From 55-13 sp037190145 (GTDB lineage Bacteria > Armatimonadota > Fimbriimonadia > Fimbriimonadales > Fimbriimonadaceae), in assembly GCA_037190145.1 (NCBI GenBank), contig JBBCJU010000002.1, positions 474,710 to 538,709 on the forward strand: DNA of 64,000 nt. The letters are read 5' to 3'. Below are positions 1 through 6,290 of this stretch, one piece after another. Each line of letters opens with the position of its first letter. The first letter of the stretch is position 1. Both the position numbers and the translations under genes were made by a program. The notes beneath the pieces are model-generated. The model searched no databases and had not been told where the DNA came from. It saw only the letters and a program-made list of their open reading frames with translations.

Positions 1-471
1 CAGAAGAAGACTGGAAATGCCCGACAGGGAACTATCCGTGCTCCTCACTATGCCCATGGCGGTATGGCTCTTGCGTTGACCCCTCGGGACTATGATAAGA
101 AGGTCAATAAGAAAGAGCGGCGAGCCGCTATTCTGGGAGCTTTGAATCAAAAGGTTCAAGCTGGCGATTTGACCGTAGCGGATGCAATTGTTTTCGCTGA
201 AGCAAAGACAAAAGCGGCTACCGAATTCTTAGCTGCTGTGGGTCTGAAGGATGCTCGCCGACTTTTGGTGATTCTTCCGGTCTATGACGAAGTTGCTTAC
301 AAGTGCTTCCGCAATTTGCCGAATGTCACCGTTCGAACAGCTCCTGCTTCAACTGCAGGTGGCGCGGAAGCGGCAAAGACTTCAGCATTCTCTGCGAGAG
401 ACGTGATGGTGGCTCATAAGGTGCTCATTGCCAAAGATGCTTTCGCAAAAATTGAGGAGGTGTGGGGCTAG
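1..471 (+). CDS. rplD: 50S ribosomal protein L4 (3' part)
   Basis: Large-subunit protein L4, which binds 23S rRNA and reaches the exit tunnel. The reading frame is already open at base 1, so the 5' end lies outside the window; an internal ATG at 64 is not the start. The visible part begins QKKTGNARQGTIRAPHYAHG, the conserved L4 core after the tunnel loop, followed by the C-terminal domain. It heads the visible S10 operon and its stop overlaps the rplW GTG by one base. Identity is certain from sequence and from order (L4-L23-L2-S19-L22-S3). Confidence 0.95.
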   Translation, partial: QKKTGNARQGTIRAPHYAHGGMALALTPRDYDKKVNKKERRAAILGALNQKVQAGDLTVADAIVFAEAKTKAATEFLAAVGLKDARRLLVILPVYDEVAYKCFRNLPNVTVRTAPASTAGGAEAAKTSAFSARDVMVAHKVLIAKDAFAKIEEVWG

Positions 472-875
472 TGAAAAATCCACACGTGGTAATCGTTGCT
501 CCGCATATCACTGAAAAGTCGGTTGCGTTGAGCTATGGTGATGACCGATCTGCTTTCCTGCGCAAGAAGCGAGAGGCAAGTGGTGCTGGCAAGAAGGCTG
601 AGAAGATCACGGTTACTGAAGAGGACTTGGTTCGCAAGTACACCTTCATCGTGGCGCGAGATGCCAACAAGATTGAGATCAAGCAGGCGATTGAAGCTAT
701 CTATAACGCAGGAAAGAAGAAGGGCGAAGAGATTAATGTCGAAAGCGTCCGAACGATCCGTGTTCTAGGTAAGAAGCGACGTCGCGGTGCGCGCAGCACT
801 GGCTATGAGCCAGATCGCAAGAAGGCGATCATAACTCTGGCTAAGGGCCAAATCCTGGAGGATTACGGAGTCTAA
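471..875 (+). CDS. rplW: 50S ribosomal protein L23 with an internal insertion
   Basis: L23 sits at the tunnel exit and is the docking site for trigger factor and SRP. The start is taken as GTG 471, which overlaps the rplD stop and lies 10 bases after GAGGAGG (454-460); an in-frame GTG at 462 would be only one base from that ribosome binding site. The N-terminal ITEKS motif and the C-terminal segment ending in RVLGKKRRRG are typical. Between them, roughly residues 24-48 form a charged Lys/Glu-rich stretch (RKKREASGAGKKAEK) not present in usual L23 proteins of about 95-100 residues. Confidence 0.93.
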   Translation: MKNPHVVIVAPHITEKSVALSYGDDRSAFLRKKREASGAGKKAEKITVTEEDLVRKYTFIVARDANKIEIKQAIEAIYNAGKKKGEEINVESVRTIRVLGKKRRRGARSTGYEPDRKKAIITLAKGQILEDYGV

Positions 876-876
876 A

Positions 877-1707
877 ATGCCTACTCGACAGTACAAACCC
901 ACCTCGCCTGGCCGGCGGTTTATGATCACCGGTACTTACGAGGAGATCACAAAAGGAAAGCCAGAAAGGAAACTTACTCGGGCAAAGCCGAAGACCGGTG
1001 GCCGTAATAGTAGCGGTCGACTTACTTCGGGTAACCGAGGCGGCGGTAATAAGACTCGCTACCGAATTATCGACTTCAAGCGAAACAAGGACGGCGTGGT
1101 AGCTAAAGTTGCCGCGATTGAGTACGATCCCAATCGAACTTGCCGCATCGCCCTTCTTCACTATCTTGATGGTGAGAAGCGATATATCCTTGCTCCAAAG
1201 AACTTGGAGGTCGGTCAAAGAATTCAAAGTGGAGAGGGTGCGGATATTCTTCCGGGTAATGCTCTCCAGTTGAAGAACATCCCGCTCGGTACGTTGGTTC
1301 ACAACATCGAGCTGCAACCAAACCGCGGTGGCCAAATGGTCCGAGCCGCTGGTACAGCTGCTCAGGTTATGGCGAAGGAAGGCTCTTATGTCACACTTCG
1401 TCTTCCAAGCGGCGAAATGAGAATGGTTCACAACACCTGCCGAGCTACGGTCGGTGAAGTGGGCAACGCTGAGCACGAGAACGAGTCGATCGGTAAAGCC
1501 GGTAAGAATCGTGGTCTTGGCCGAAAACCGCACGTTCGCGGTGTCGTTAAATCTCCACGCGACCACCCACATGGTGGTGGTGAGGCGAAGTCTCCGGTTG
1601 GACGCCGTAAGGGTCCTGTCGACCGATGGGGCAATAAGGCTCTCGGTGAGAAGACACGGCACAATAAGCGATCGAACAAGTTCATTGTTCGAAGGAGAAA
1701 CGGGTAG
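877..1707 (+). CDS. rplB: 50S ribosomal protein L2
   Basis: L2 supports the peptidyl-transferase centre and subunit joining. At 276 residues it has the normal length. Conserved L2 signatures are present: NSSGRLTSGNRGGG near the N terminus and the C-terminal RGVVKSPRDHPHGGGEAKSP with the functionally important His of HPHGGGE. It starts one base after the rplW stop. It is followed by an unusually long 204-base spacer before rpsS. A 273-residue antisense frame over this gene is only a codon-usage shadow. Confidence 0.97.
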   Translation: MPTRQYKPTSPGRRFMITGTYEEITKGKPERKLTRAKPKTGGRNSSGRLTSGNRGGGNKTRYRIIDFKRNKDGVVAKVAAIEYDPNRTCRIALLHYLDGEKRYILAPKNLEVGQRIQSGEGADILPGNALQLKNIPLGTLVHNIELQPNRGGQMVRAAGTAAQVMAKEGSYVTLRLPSGEMRMVHNTCRATVGEVGNAEHENESIGKAGKNRGLGRKPHVRGVVKSPRDHPHGGGEAKSPVGRRKGPVDRWGNKALGEKTRHNKRSNKFIVRRRNG

Positions 1708-1798
1708 GGCGGTAGTTTCGGGGTTTAGGATTTGGAGTTTGGTTTGGCCATCTCTAAATTCTAATCTCTGAAGTCCAAACTTCCCCAGTGCACTGCCC
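1707..1798 (+). other. Long imperfect stem-loop in the rplB-rpsS spacer
   Basis: Bases 1707-1713 (GGGCGGT) can pair with 1792-1798 (ACTGCCC), allowing one G-U, and inside this 1734-1742 (GGAGTTTGG) can pair with 1775-1784 (CCAAACTTCC) with one bulge. The structure begins on the last base of the rplB stop codon. Seen by eye only; folding energy was not computed. Confidence 0.45.
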
Positions 1799-1815
1799 CC
1801 GGACAGCTATCCGGG
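1798..1815 (+). other. Short GC-rich hairpin in the rplB-rpsS spacer
   Basis: CCCGGA (1798-1803), loop CAGCTA, TCCGGG (1810-1815). No T run follows, so it is not a typical intrinsic terminator. It lies 12 bases before the ribosome binding site of the leader ORF at 1837. Confidence 0.5.
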
Positions 1816-1836
1816 AAGGTTAACACAGGAGAAAGG

Positions 1837-1869
1837 ATGATGGGTTTTGTTCTTTTGAGTTTGGAGTGA
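1837..1869 (+). CDS. Candidate 10-codon leader peptide upstream of rpsS
   Basis: The short frame MMGFVLLSLE is preceded by AGGAG at 1827-1831 with five bases to the ATG, a better Shine-Dalgarno than that of rpsS, which has none recognisable. The 3' end of the frame overlaps the 5' arm of a hairpin at 1857-1893. This arrangement resembles translational attenuation or coupling leaders, but nothing in the sequence proves translation. It is too short to judge by codon use. Confidence 0.35.
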   Translation: MMGFVLLSLE

Positions 1870-1893
1870 TCTGAATCCAAGAGTCCAAAACTC
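1857..1893 (+). promoter_or_regulatory. Hairpin overlapping leader ORF end, upstream of rpsS
   Basis: GAGTTTGGA (1857-1865) pairs with TCCAAAACTC (1884-1893) with a single bulged base. The 5' arm covers the last codons of the leader ORF, so ribosome passage would open the stem. It ends 18 bases before the rpsS start. Confidence 0.4.
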
Positions 1894-1911
1894 ATAATCC
1901 AAATTAAGAAA

Positions 1912-2199
1912 ATGGCAAGAAGCTTAAAAAAAGGATTCTTCGTTGACGATCACCTGATGAAGAAGGTGATCGCTCTGAACGAGAAGAGCGAGCGAAAGCT
2001 GATCAAGACTTGGTCGCGACGCTCAACAATCACCCCTGACTTTGTGGGCCACACTTTCGCGGTTCACGACGGTCGCAAGCATGTTCCGGTTTTGATCACC
2101 GAAAACATGATCGGCCATAAGTTGGGTGAATTCGCTCCGACTCGCACGTTCCGCGGTCACGCAGGCCAGTTGGCTGAGCGGGGTGCGAAGCTCAGATAA
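1912..2199 (+). CDS. rpsS: 30S ribosomal protein S19
   Basis: S19 binds 16S rRNA in the head of the small subunit as part of the S13-S19 pair. The 95-residue product begins MARSLKKGFFVDDHL and contains GHKLGEFAPTRTFRGHAG, both canonical. The region directly upstream (AATTAAGAAA) has no Shine-Dalgarno, unlike its neighbours, which makes the structured leader in front of it noteworthy. It is followed by rplV after 51 bases. Confidence 0.97.
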   Translation: MARSLKKGFFVDDHLMKKVIALNEKSERKLIKTWSRRSTITPDFVGHTFAVHDGRKHVPVLITENMIGHKLGEFAPTRTFRGHAGQLAERGAKLR

Positions 2200-2250
2200 G
2201 ACCAGGCGATCCTCCCAGAAATAGGGAACACCTGAGAAAAGGCAAATAAG

Positions 2251-2850
2251 ATGGAAATCAGAGCAGTCGGAAAATTTATGAGGGTTCAGCCGAGAAAGGT
2301 TCGTATTATTGCGGATCAAGTTCGAGGCCGAAATGCGGTTCATGCGGCAGCCTTGCTGCAGTACCACACAAGCAAGGGCGCCCGCTTGCTGCGCAAAATT
2401 TTGATCAGTGCAATGGCAAATGCTGAGGAGAACCACGGCATTTCTCGCGAAACACTGAACATCCAAACGATCATGGTTGACGAGGGTCCGCGTCTTAAGC
2501 GAATGCAGGCTCGAGCGATGGGTCGAGGTAACCGCATCGTAAAGAAGACGAGCCACATCACAGTGGTGGTCGAAGATGTGGAGCAGCCTAAGGCCGTGAA
2601 GCCTCACGGGACCAAAGCCAAGCCGCGACCTACTTTTGCAGCTGCTAAGCCCAAGAAGGGTAAGAAGGCAGAGGAAGCCAAGGTCGAAGCCGTTGCCGCT
2701 CCTGTGGTCGAAGAAGAAGTCATTGAAACTCCAGTCGAAGAGACCGTAGCAGAAACACCTGCTGAGGAAACTCCTGCTGAAGTTCCTGCTGCTGAAGAAG
2801 CTCCGGCCGAAGAAGCAAGCACCGAAGAAGAAAAGAAGGAGAATAGCTAA
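2251..2850 (+). CDS. rplV: 50S ribosomal protein L22 with long acidic tail
   Basis: L22 lines the exit tunnel. Residues 1-110 form a normal L22 domain (RKVRIIADQVRG near residue 16, MGRGNRIVKKTSHITVVVED near the end). After that comes a tail of about 85 residues: a basic Lys/Pro part (KPRPTFAAAKPKKGKKAEEA) followed by a run of Glu, Ala, Pro, Thr and Val ending TEEEKKENS. Usual L22 is about 110-120 residues. The tail is low-complexity, probably disordered, and would extend to the solvent side. It is followed by rpsC after two bases. Confidence 0.95.
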   Translation: MEIRAVGKFMRVQPRKVRIIADQVRGRNAVHAAALLQYHTSKGARLLRKILISAMANAEENHGISRETLNIQTIMVDEGPRLKRMQARAMGRGNRIVKKTSHITVVVEDVEQPKAVKPHGTKAKPRPTFAAAKPKKGKKAEEAKVEAVAAPVVEEEVIETPVEETVAETPAEETPAEVPAAEEAPAEEASTEEEKKENS

Positions 2851-2852
2851 CC

Positions 2853-3683
2853 GTGGGTCAGAAGATTCATCCCGTCGGCCTACGTGTCGGCGTTATCCGT
2901 GGCTTTGATAGCCATTGGTACTTCAACAAGAAGGGTTACGGCCCTGCACTGTTGCAAGACCATAAAATTCGACGATACATTAAGGGCCGTGTTGGTCTAG
3001 GCAACGTCTCCCGAGTCGAGATTGAGCGCGCTGCAAACCGAGTGAAGGTCACCATCTTCACCGCTCGCCCAGGCGCTATCATCGGACGCGGAGGTAAGGG
3101 AATTGACGAGCTAACGGACTTCCTGAATCGAATGGTTCGAAGGGAAGATCCTACCAACGTTGTTCAAGTCAACGTGACGGAAGTTCGCCAACCTGAGCTT
3201 GATGCTCAATTGGTGGCTGAGAACATCTGCCAGCAACTTGAGAAGCGAATTTCGCACCGCCGAGCTATGCGACAAGCGATGACTCGCTGTATGCGCATGA
3301 ACGGTCGAGGAATCAAGGTTTTGGTTTCTGGTCGACTGGGTGGTTCAGAAATCGCTCGAAGTGAAGGCGACAAGGTCGGGAAGATTCCTCTTCACACTAT
3401 CCGAGCTGATATTGACTACGGCACTGCAACTGCGCACACCGTTTATGGCTCCGTTGGCTGCAAAGTCTGGATATATAAGGGTGAAGTTCTTCCTGAGCGA
3501 AAGCTAAGAGAAATGGATGCTGCTGCGGCCGCAACTGCTCCTCGACGACGAAATCGCGATGAGGAAGCTCCTGCTGCCTTTGGCGCAACCAAGGCCGAGA
3601 AGGCTCCTGCGGCTGCACCTGTTGCCGAGCCTGCTGCAGCACCGGTTGCTGAAGCTCCCGTAACTGAAGGAGGCCAAGCCTAA
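2853..3683 (+). CDS. rpsC: 30S ribosomal protein S3 with Ala/Pro-rich tail
   Basis: S3 guards the mRNA entry channel. The start is GTG 2853 (GQKIHPVGLRVG follows, the canonical S3 N terminus) with AAGGAG about 12 bases upstream. The KH domain contains RPGAIIGRGGKGIDEL, and the C-terminal domain GRLGGSEIARSE is intact. After residue 217 there is an Ala/Pro/Glu tail of about 50 residues (repeated APVAEPAAAPVAEAP). The TAA stop shares its last A with the rplP ATG. Confidence 0.96.
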   Translation: MGQKIHPVGLRVGVIRGFDSHWYFNKKGYGPALLQDHKIRRYIKGRVGLGNVSRVEIERAANRVKVTIFTARPGAIIGRGGKGIDELTDFLNRMVRREDPTNVVQVNVTEVRQPELDAQLVAENICQQLEKRISHRRAMRQAMTRCMRMNGRGIKVLVSGRLGGSEIARSEGDKVGKIPLHTIRADIDYGTATAHTVYGSVGCKVWIYKGEVLPERKLREMDAAAAATAPRRRNRDEEAPAAFGATKAEKAPAAAPVAEPAAAPVAEAPVTEGGQA

Positions 3684-4144
3684 TGTTAATGCCTAAGCGA
3701 GTTAAAGAAGGCCGCCGCAAAATGCACCGCGGCCGAATGAAGGGCAAAGCGACTCAAGGTAACCGCATCTCGTTTGGCGAGTACGCGATTGTTGCTCAAG
3801 AGCCCGCTTGGATCACTTCGCGCCAGATTGAATCTGCTCGTATTGCCATGACCCGCCACATTAAGCGTGGAGGAAAAGTCTGGATTCGAATCTTCCCAGA
3901 TAAGTCTTATACCAAGAAGCCACTCGAAACCCGTATGGGTAAGGGTAAGGCTCCGGTTGAAGGCTGGGTAGCAGTTGTCAAGCCAGGCCGAGTTCTCTTC
4001 GAGATGGCAGGTCCTGCAGAGGAACTGGCGAAAGAAGCGATGCGACTGGCGATCTTCAAACTGCCAATCAAGTGTAAGTTTATGACTAAGCGGGATTTCG
4101 AAACCATTCCTGCGACAACTGAGGCCGAGGAGTCGGCAGAGTAA
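3683..4144 (+). CDS. rplP: 50S ribosomal protein L16
   Basis: L16 helps to position A-site tRNA. Start ATG 3683 gives MLMPKRVKEGRRKMHRGRMK, the usual L16 N terminus, and overlaps the rpsC stop by one base; a second ATG at 3689 is in frame. The conserved GRVLFEM and the C-terminal KLPIKCKF are present. Length 153 is slightly above the usual 137-145 because of a short acidic tail. Confidence 0.97.
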   Translation: MLMPKRVKEGRRKMHRGRMKGKATQGNRISFGEYAIVAQEPAWITSRQIESARIAMTRHIKRGGKVWIRIFPDKSYTKKPLETRMGKGKAPVEGWVAVVKPGRVLFEMAGPAEELAKEAMRLAIFKLPIKCKFMTKRDFETIPATTEAEESAE

Positions 4145-4146
4145 AG

Positions 4147-4353
4147 ATGAAAGATTTGAAGACCAAAGACTTACGGGATAAGTCGGTGCCAGAGCTGGAA
4201 GAGTTGGTAAACCAAGAGCGAGCCGCCCTCTACAAAGCACGACGTGACCTCGTCTTTCGACAGATGACCGATACTGCAAGTTTGAAAATTCGGCGACATA
4301 ACATCGCCCGCTTGTTGACGATCATCACAGAAAAGAAGGGAGGTAACGCCTAA
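4147..4353 (+). CDS. rpmC: 50S ribosomal protein L29
   Basis: L29 is a small two-helix protein next to L23 at the tunnel exit. The 68-residue product has the pattern KDLRDKSVPELEELV and the C-terminal NIARLLTII. It sits in the canonical place between rplP and rpsQ and overlaps the rpsQ ATG by one base (TAATG). Confidence 0.93.
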   Translation: MKDLKTKDLRDKSVPELEELVNQERAALYKARRDLVFRQMTDTASLKIRRHNIARLLTIITEKKGGNA

Positions 4354-4646
4354 TGCCTGCGAAGAAGAAGGTTGAAGCGACGGAAGCGGCCGCAACTCAA
4401 CGCCCATTCCGCAAGACTCGAGAGGGAATCGTAGTCTCTAATAAGATGGAGAAGACGGTTGTCGTCAAGATCGAGCGGCGTGTACAGCACCCTCTGTACG
4501 GCAAGGTTGTATTGCGCACCACCAAGTTCAAAGCCCATGACATCATTGGCTGCGACGAAGGTGACCGCGTGGAGATCATGGAAACTCGTCCGATCAGCAA
4601 GGATAAGCGCTGGCGAGTAACCCAGATCCTGGAGAAAGTTAAGTAA
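4353..4646 (+). CDS. rpsQ: 30S ribosomal protein S17
   Basis: S17 is an OB-fold protein of the 30S body. The core is canonical (REGIVVSNKMEKTVVVKIER, HPLYGK, GDRVEIMETRPISKDKRW). An N-terminal extension of about 20 residues (MPAKKKVEATEAAATQR) precedes it. The start ATG overlaps the rpmC stop and is preceded by GGAGG. A 144-base structured spacer follows before rplN. Confidence 0.96.
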   Translation: MPAKKKVEATEAAATQRPFRKTREGIVVSNKMEKTVVVKIERRVQHPLYGKVVLRTTKFKAHDIIGCDEGDRVEIMETRPISKDKRWRVTQILEKVK

Positions 4647-4650
4647 CAAG

Positions 4651-4756
4651 TGTGGAGACGTGGCTTGCCGTCTGTGGAATGTGTTTGAACTAAGTCCACA
4701 ATTACAAGCCACAAACCACATCTAGGTCCACGCCCTCGCGAGCCACAAAAGCTCGC
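4651..4756 (+). other. Nested stem-loop plus second hairpin in the rpsQ-rplN spacer
   Basis: Three helices stack in one arm: TGTGG 4651-4655 with CCACA 4716-4720, GTGGCTTG 4660-4667 with CAAGCCAC 4705-4712, and TGTGG 4673-4677 with CCACA 4696-4700. A second hairpin follows: GCGAGC 4738-4743 with GCTCGC 4751-4756. No T run follows either element, so a terminator is unlikely; RNA processing, regulation or a dispersed repeat are the alternatives. Confidence 0.55.
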
Positions 4757-4790
4757 TTCGGCCTCTGGCAGATTTTAGGAAGAACAAGAA

Positions 4791-5162
4791 ATGGTACAGC
4801 AATTTACAAGGCTAAAAGTGGCCGATAACTCAGGAGCGCGAGACGTGATGTGTATCCGCGTTCTGAAGGGATCGCAACCTCGATACGGAACTATTGGCGA
4901 TGTCATCGTGGGTGCAGTTAAGGTTGCAACTCCGAACATGCCGGTGAAGAAGGGTGACGTTGTTAAGGCGGTTATCGTCCGCACCAAGAAGCCCGTTCGA
5001 AGAAACGATGGTTCAACTTTGCGATTCGATGACAACGCATGCGTGGTTATCAACCCCGTCAACATGGAGCCAAGAGGTACTCGTATCTTTGGTCCAGTGG
5101 CCCGCGAACTTCGCGATAAGAACTTTATGAAGATCGTATCGTTGGCGCCGGAGGTGCTCTAA
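4791..5162 (+). CDS. rplN: 50S ribosomal protein L14
   Basis: L14 forms intersubunit bridges and contacts L19. The 123-residue product is of normal length, starts MVQQFTRLKVADNSGARDVM and contains RGTRIFGPVARELR. AGGAAG lies about 10 bases before the ATG. The stop shares one base with the rplX start (TAATG). Confidence 0.97.
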   Translation: MVQQFTRLKVADNSGARDVMCIRVLKGSQPRYGTIGDVIVGAVKVATPNMPVKKGDVVKAVIVRTKKPVRRNDGSTLRFDDNACVVINPVNMEPRGTRIFGPVARELRDKNFMKIVSLAPEVL

Positions 5163-5566
5163 TGCCTACTAAGGCCGAACTGAAGCAAAAGTCAAAAAAT
5201 GTGAAGATGAAGGTCAAAACGGGTGATACCGTTATGATCATTTCGGGCAAGGATAAGGGCCAAGTTGGATTCATTGCCGCTGCTTCTCCTAAGGAGAACA
5301 AGGTCATCGTTCTGAAGAACAGCGATGAGAATCCAGATCAACCACTCCCGCTCAATGCTGCGATCAAGCACCGAAAGGCAAAAGCGCAGAACGAGAAGAG
5401 TGCTCGAATTAAAATTCCAGTACCCATCAACGCCTCCAATGTCATGTTGATTGATCCTAAAACCAATCAACCAACTCGAGTCGGTCGACGGCTTGAGGAT
5501 GGCAAGTTGGTTCGCTACGCTAAGAAGAGCGGCGAAACAATCAAAGACGTTAAAGAAGGGAAGTAA
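5162..5566 (+). CDS. rplX: 50S ribosomal protein L24, slightly enlarged
   Basis: L24 starts assembly of the 50S subunit. The KOW motif is clear (VKTGDTVMIISGKDKGQVG), and the C-terminal part NVMLIDPKTNQPTRVGRR is canonical. The product has 134 residues against the usual 100-105, with a 15-residue basic N-terminal extension and a longer middle loop (NSDENPDQPLPL). The spacer to rplE holds a near-perfect palindrome. Confidence 0.94.
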   Translation: MPTKAELKQKSKNVKMKVKTGDTVMIISGKDKGQVGFIAAASPKENKVIVLKNSDENPDQPLPLNAAIKHRKAKAQNEKSARIKIPVPINASNVMLIDPKTNQPTRVGRRLEDGKLVRYAKKSGETIKDVKEGK

Positions 5567-5570
5567 GAAT

Positions 5571-5598
5571 CTGGTTTGTGGTCTAGACCGCAAACTAG
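5571..5598 (+). other. Palindromic hairpin in the rplX-rplE spacer
   Basis: CTGGTTTGTGGTC (5571-5583) pairs with GACCGCAAACTAG (5586-5598) through 13 positions, two of them G-U; the centre is GGTCTAGACC. A smaller inverted pair, GCCTG and CAGGC, follows near 5613-5631. No T run. The words TTTGTGG and CCACAAA recall the rpsQ-rplN spacer. Confidence 0.55.
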
Positions 5599-5642
5599 TT
5601 TCACCTTTTAGAGCCTGGTCAGAACTCAGGCAAGGATAGAAA

Positions 5643-6233
5643 ATGGCTAAGAAAGATAAACAAGAAGAAGGAACTGCAGTCACGCTGCCCAAGCCTCGAC
5701 TGAAAGAGAAGTATGCGAAAGAAATCTCGCCTAAGCTGAAGGAGCAGTTCGGATACAAGTCCGTAATGCAGATTCCAAAGCTGGACAAGATTGTTATCAA
5801 CATGGGCACCGGCACCGGTGATAAGGATCCTAAGCACCTCGAGAACTCCATCCGAGACATGGCTTTGATCGCTGGTCAGAAGCCCATCGTCACTACAGCC
5901 AAGAAAGCGATCTCAAACTTTAAACTCCGAGAGGGGATGAAGGTTGGGTGTAAGGTCACTTTGCGCGGTGATCGTGCATGGCACTTCTTCGATAAGCTCG
6001 CGACGGTTGTTCTTCCCCGAATTCGCGACTTCCAAGGTCTTTCCGCCAAGTCTTTCGACGGTCGAGGCAACTACGCTCTCGGTCTGAAAGAGCAGTTGGT
6101 TTTCCCTGAAATTCCTTATGACACGTTCGACCGAATTCGCGGTATGGATATCATCATCTGCACCACAGCGAAGAACGATGAAGAAGCGCGAGTCTTCTTG
6201 AAGGAACTCGGCTTACCGCTTCGAGAGAAGTAA
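5643..6233 (+). CDS. rplE: 50S ribosomal protein L5
   Basis: L5 binds 5S rRNA and contacts P-site tRNA. Conserved L5 segments are present: NPLxx-type region replaced here by FGYKSVMQIPKLDKIVINMG, then GQKPIVTTAKKAISNFKLRE, RDFQGLSAKSFDGRGNYALG and DTFDRIRGMDI. At 196 residues it has a short charged N-terminal extension (MAKKDKQEEGTA). AAGGA lies about six bases before the ATG. It is the last gene of this operon: a strong terminator follows 11 bases after the stop, where rpsN, rpsH and rplF would normally be. Confidence 0.97.
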   Translation: MAKKDKQEEGTAVTLPKPRLKEKYAKEISPKLKEQFGYKSVMQIPKLDKIVINMGTGTGDKDPKHLENSIRDMALIAGQKPIVTTAKKAISNFKLREGMKVGCKVTLRGDRAWHFFDKLATVVLPRIRDFQGLSAKSFDGRGNYALGLKEQLVFPEIPYDTFDRIRGMDIIICTTAKNDEEARVFLKELGLPLREK

Positions 6234-6244
6234 GCAGATATATG

Positions 6245-6279
6245 AAAAGCCCCGCACCGATAATCGGTGCGGGGCTTTT
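6245..6279. terminator. Strong bidirectional intrinsic terminator
   Basis: AAAAGCCCCGCACCGA (6245-6260), loop TAA, TCGGTGCGGGGCTTTT (6264-6279): a perfect 16-bp stem with A-rich and T-rich ends on the two sides, so it can serve both the ribosomal operon (+) and the convergent subtilase gene (-). Confidence 0.95.
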
Positions 6280-6290
6280 CTGTTGATAGC

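Noticed and set aside
841..1662. 273-residue antisense frame over rplB
   Set aside because: It lies wholly on a conserved ribosomal gene and its translation has no domain features; it is a mirror of the coding bias.
1708..1911. rplB-rpsS spacer as a terminator or a gene loss scar
   Set aside because: The hairpins lack T runs and no remnant of a ribosomal protein can be read in any frame, so I kept it as a structured leader.
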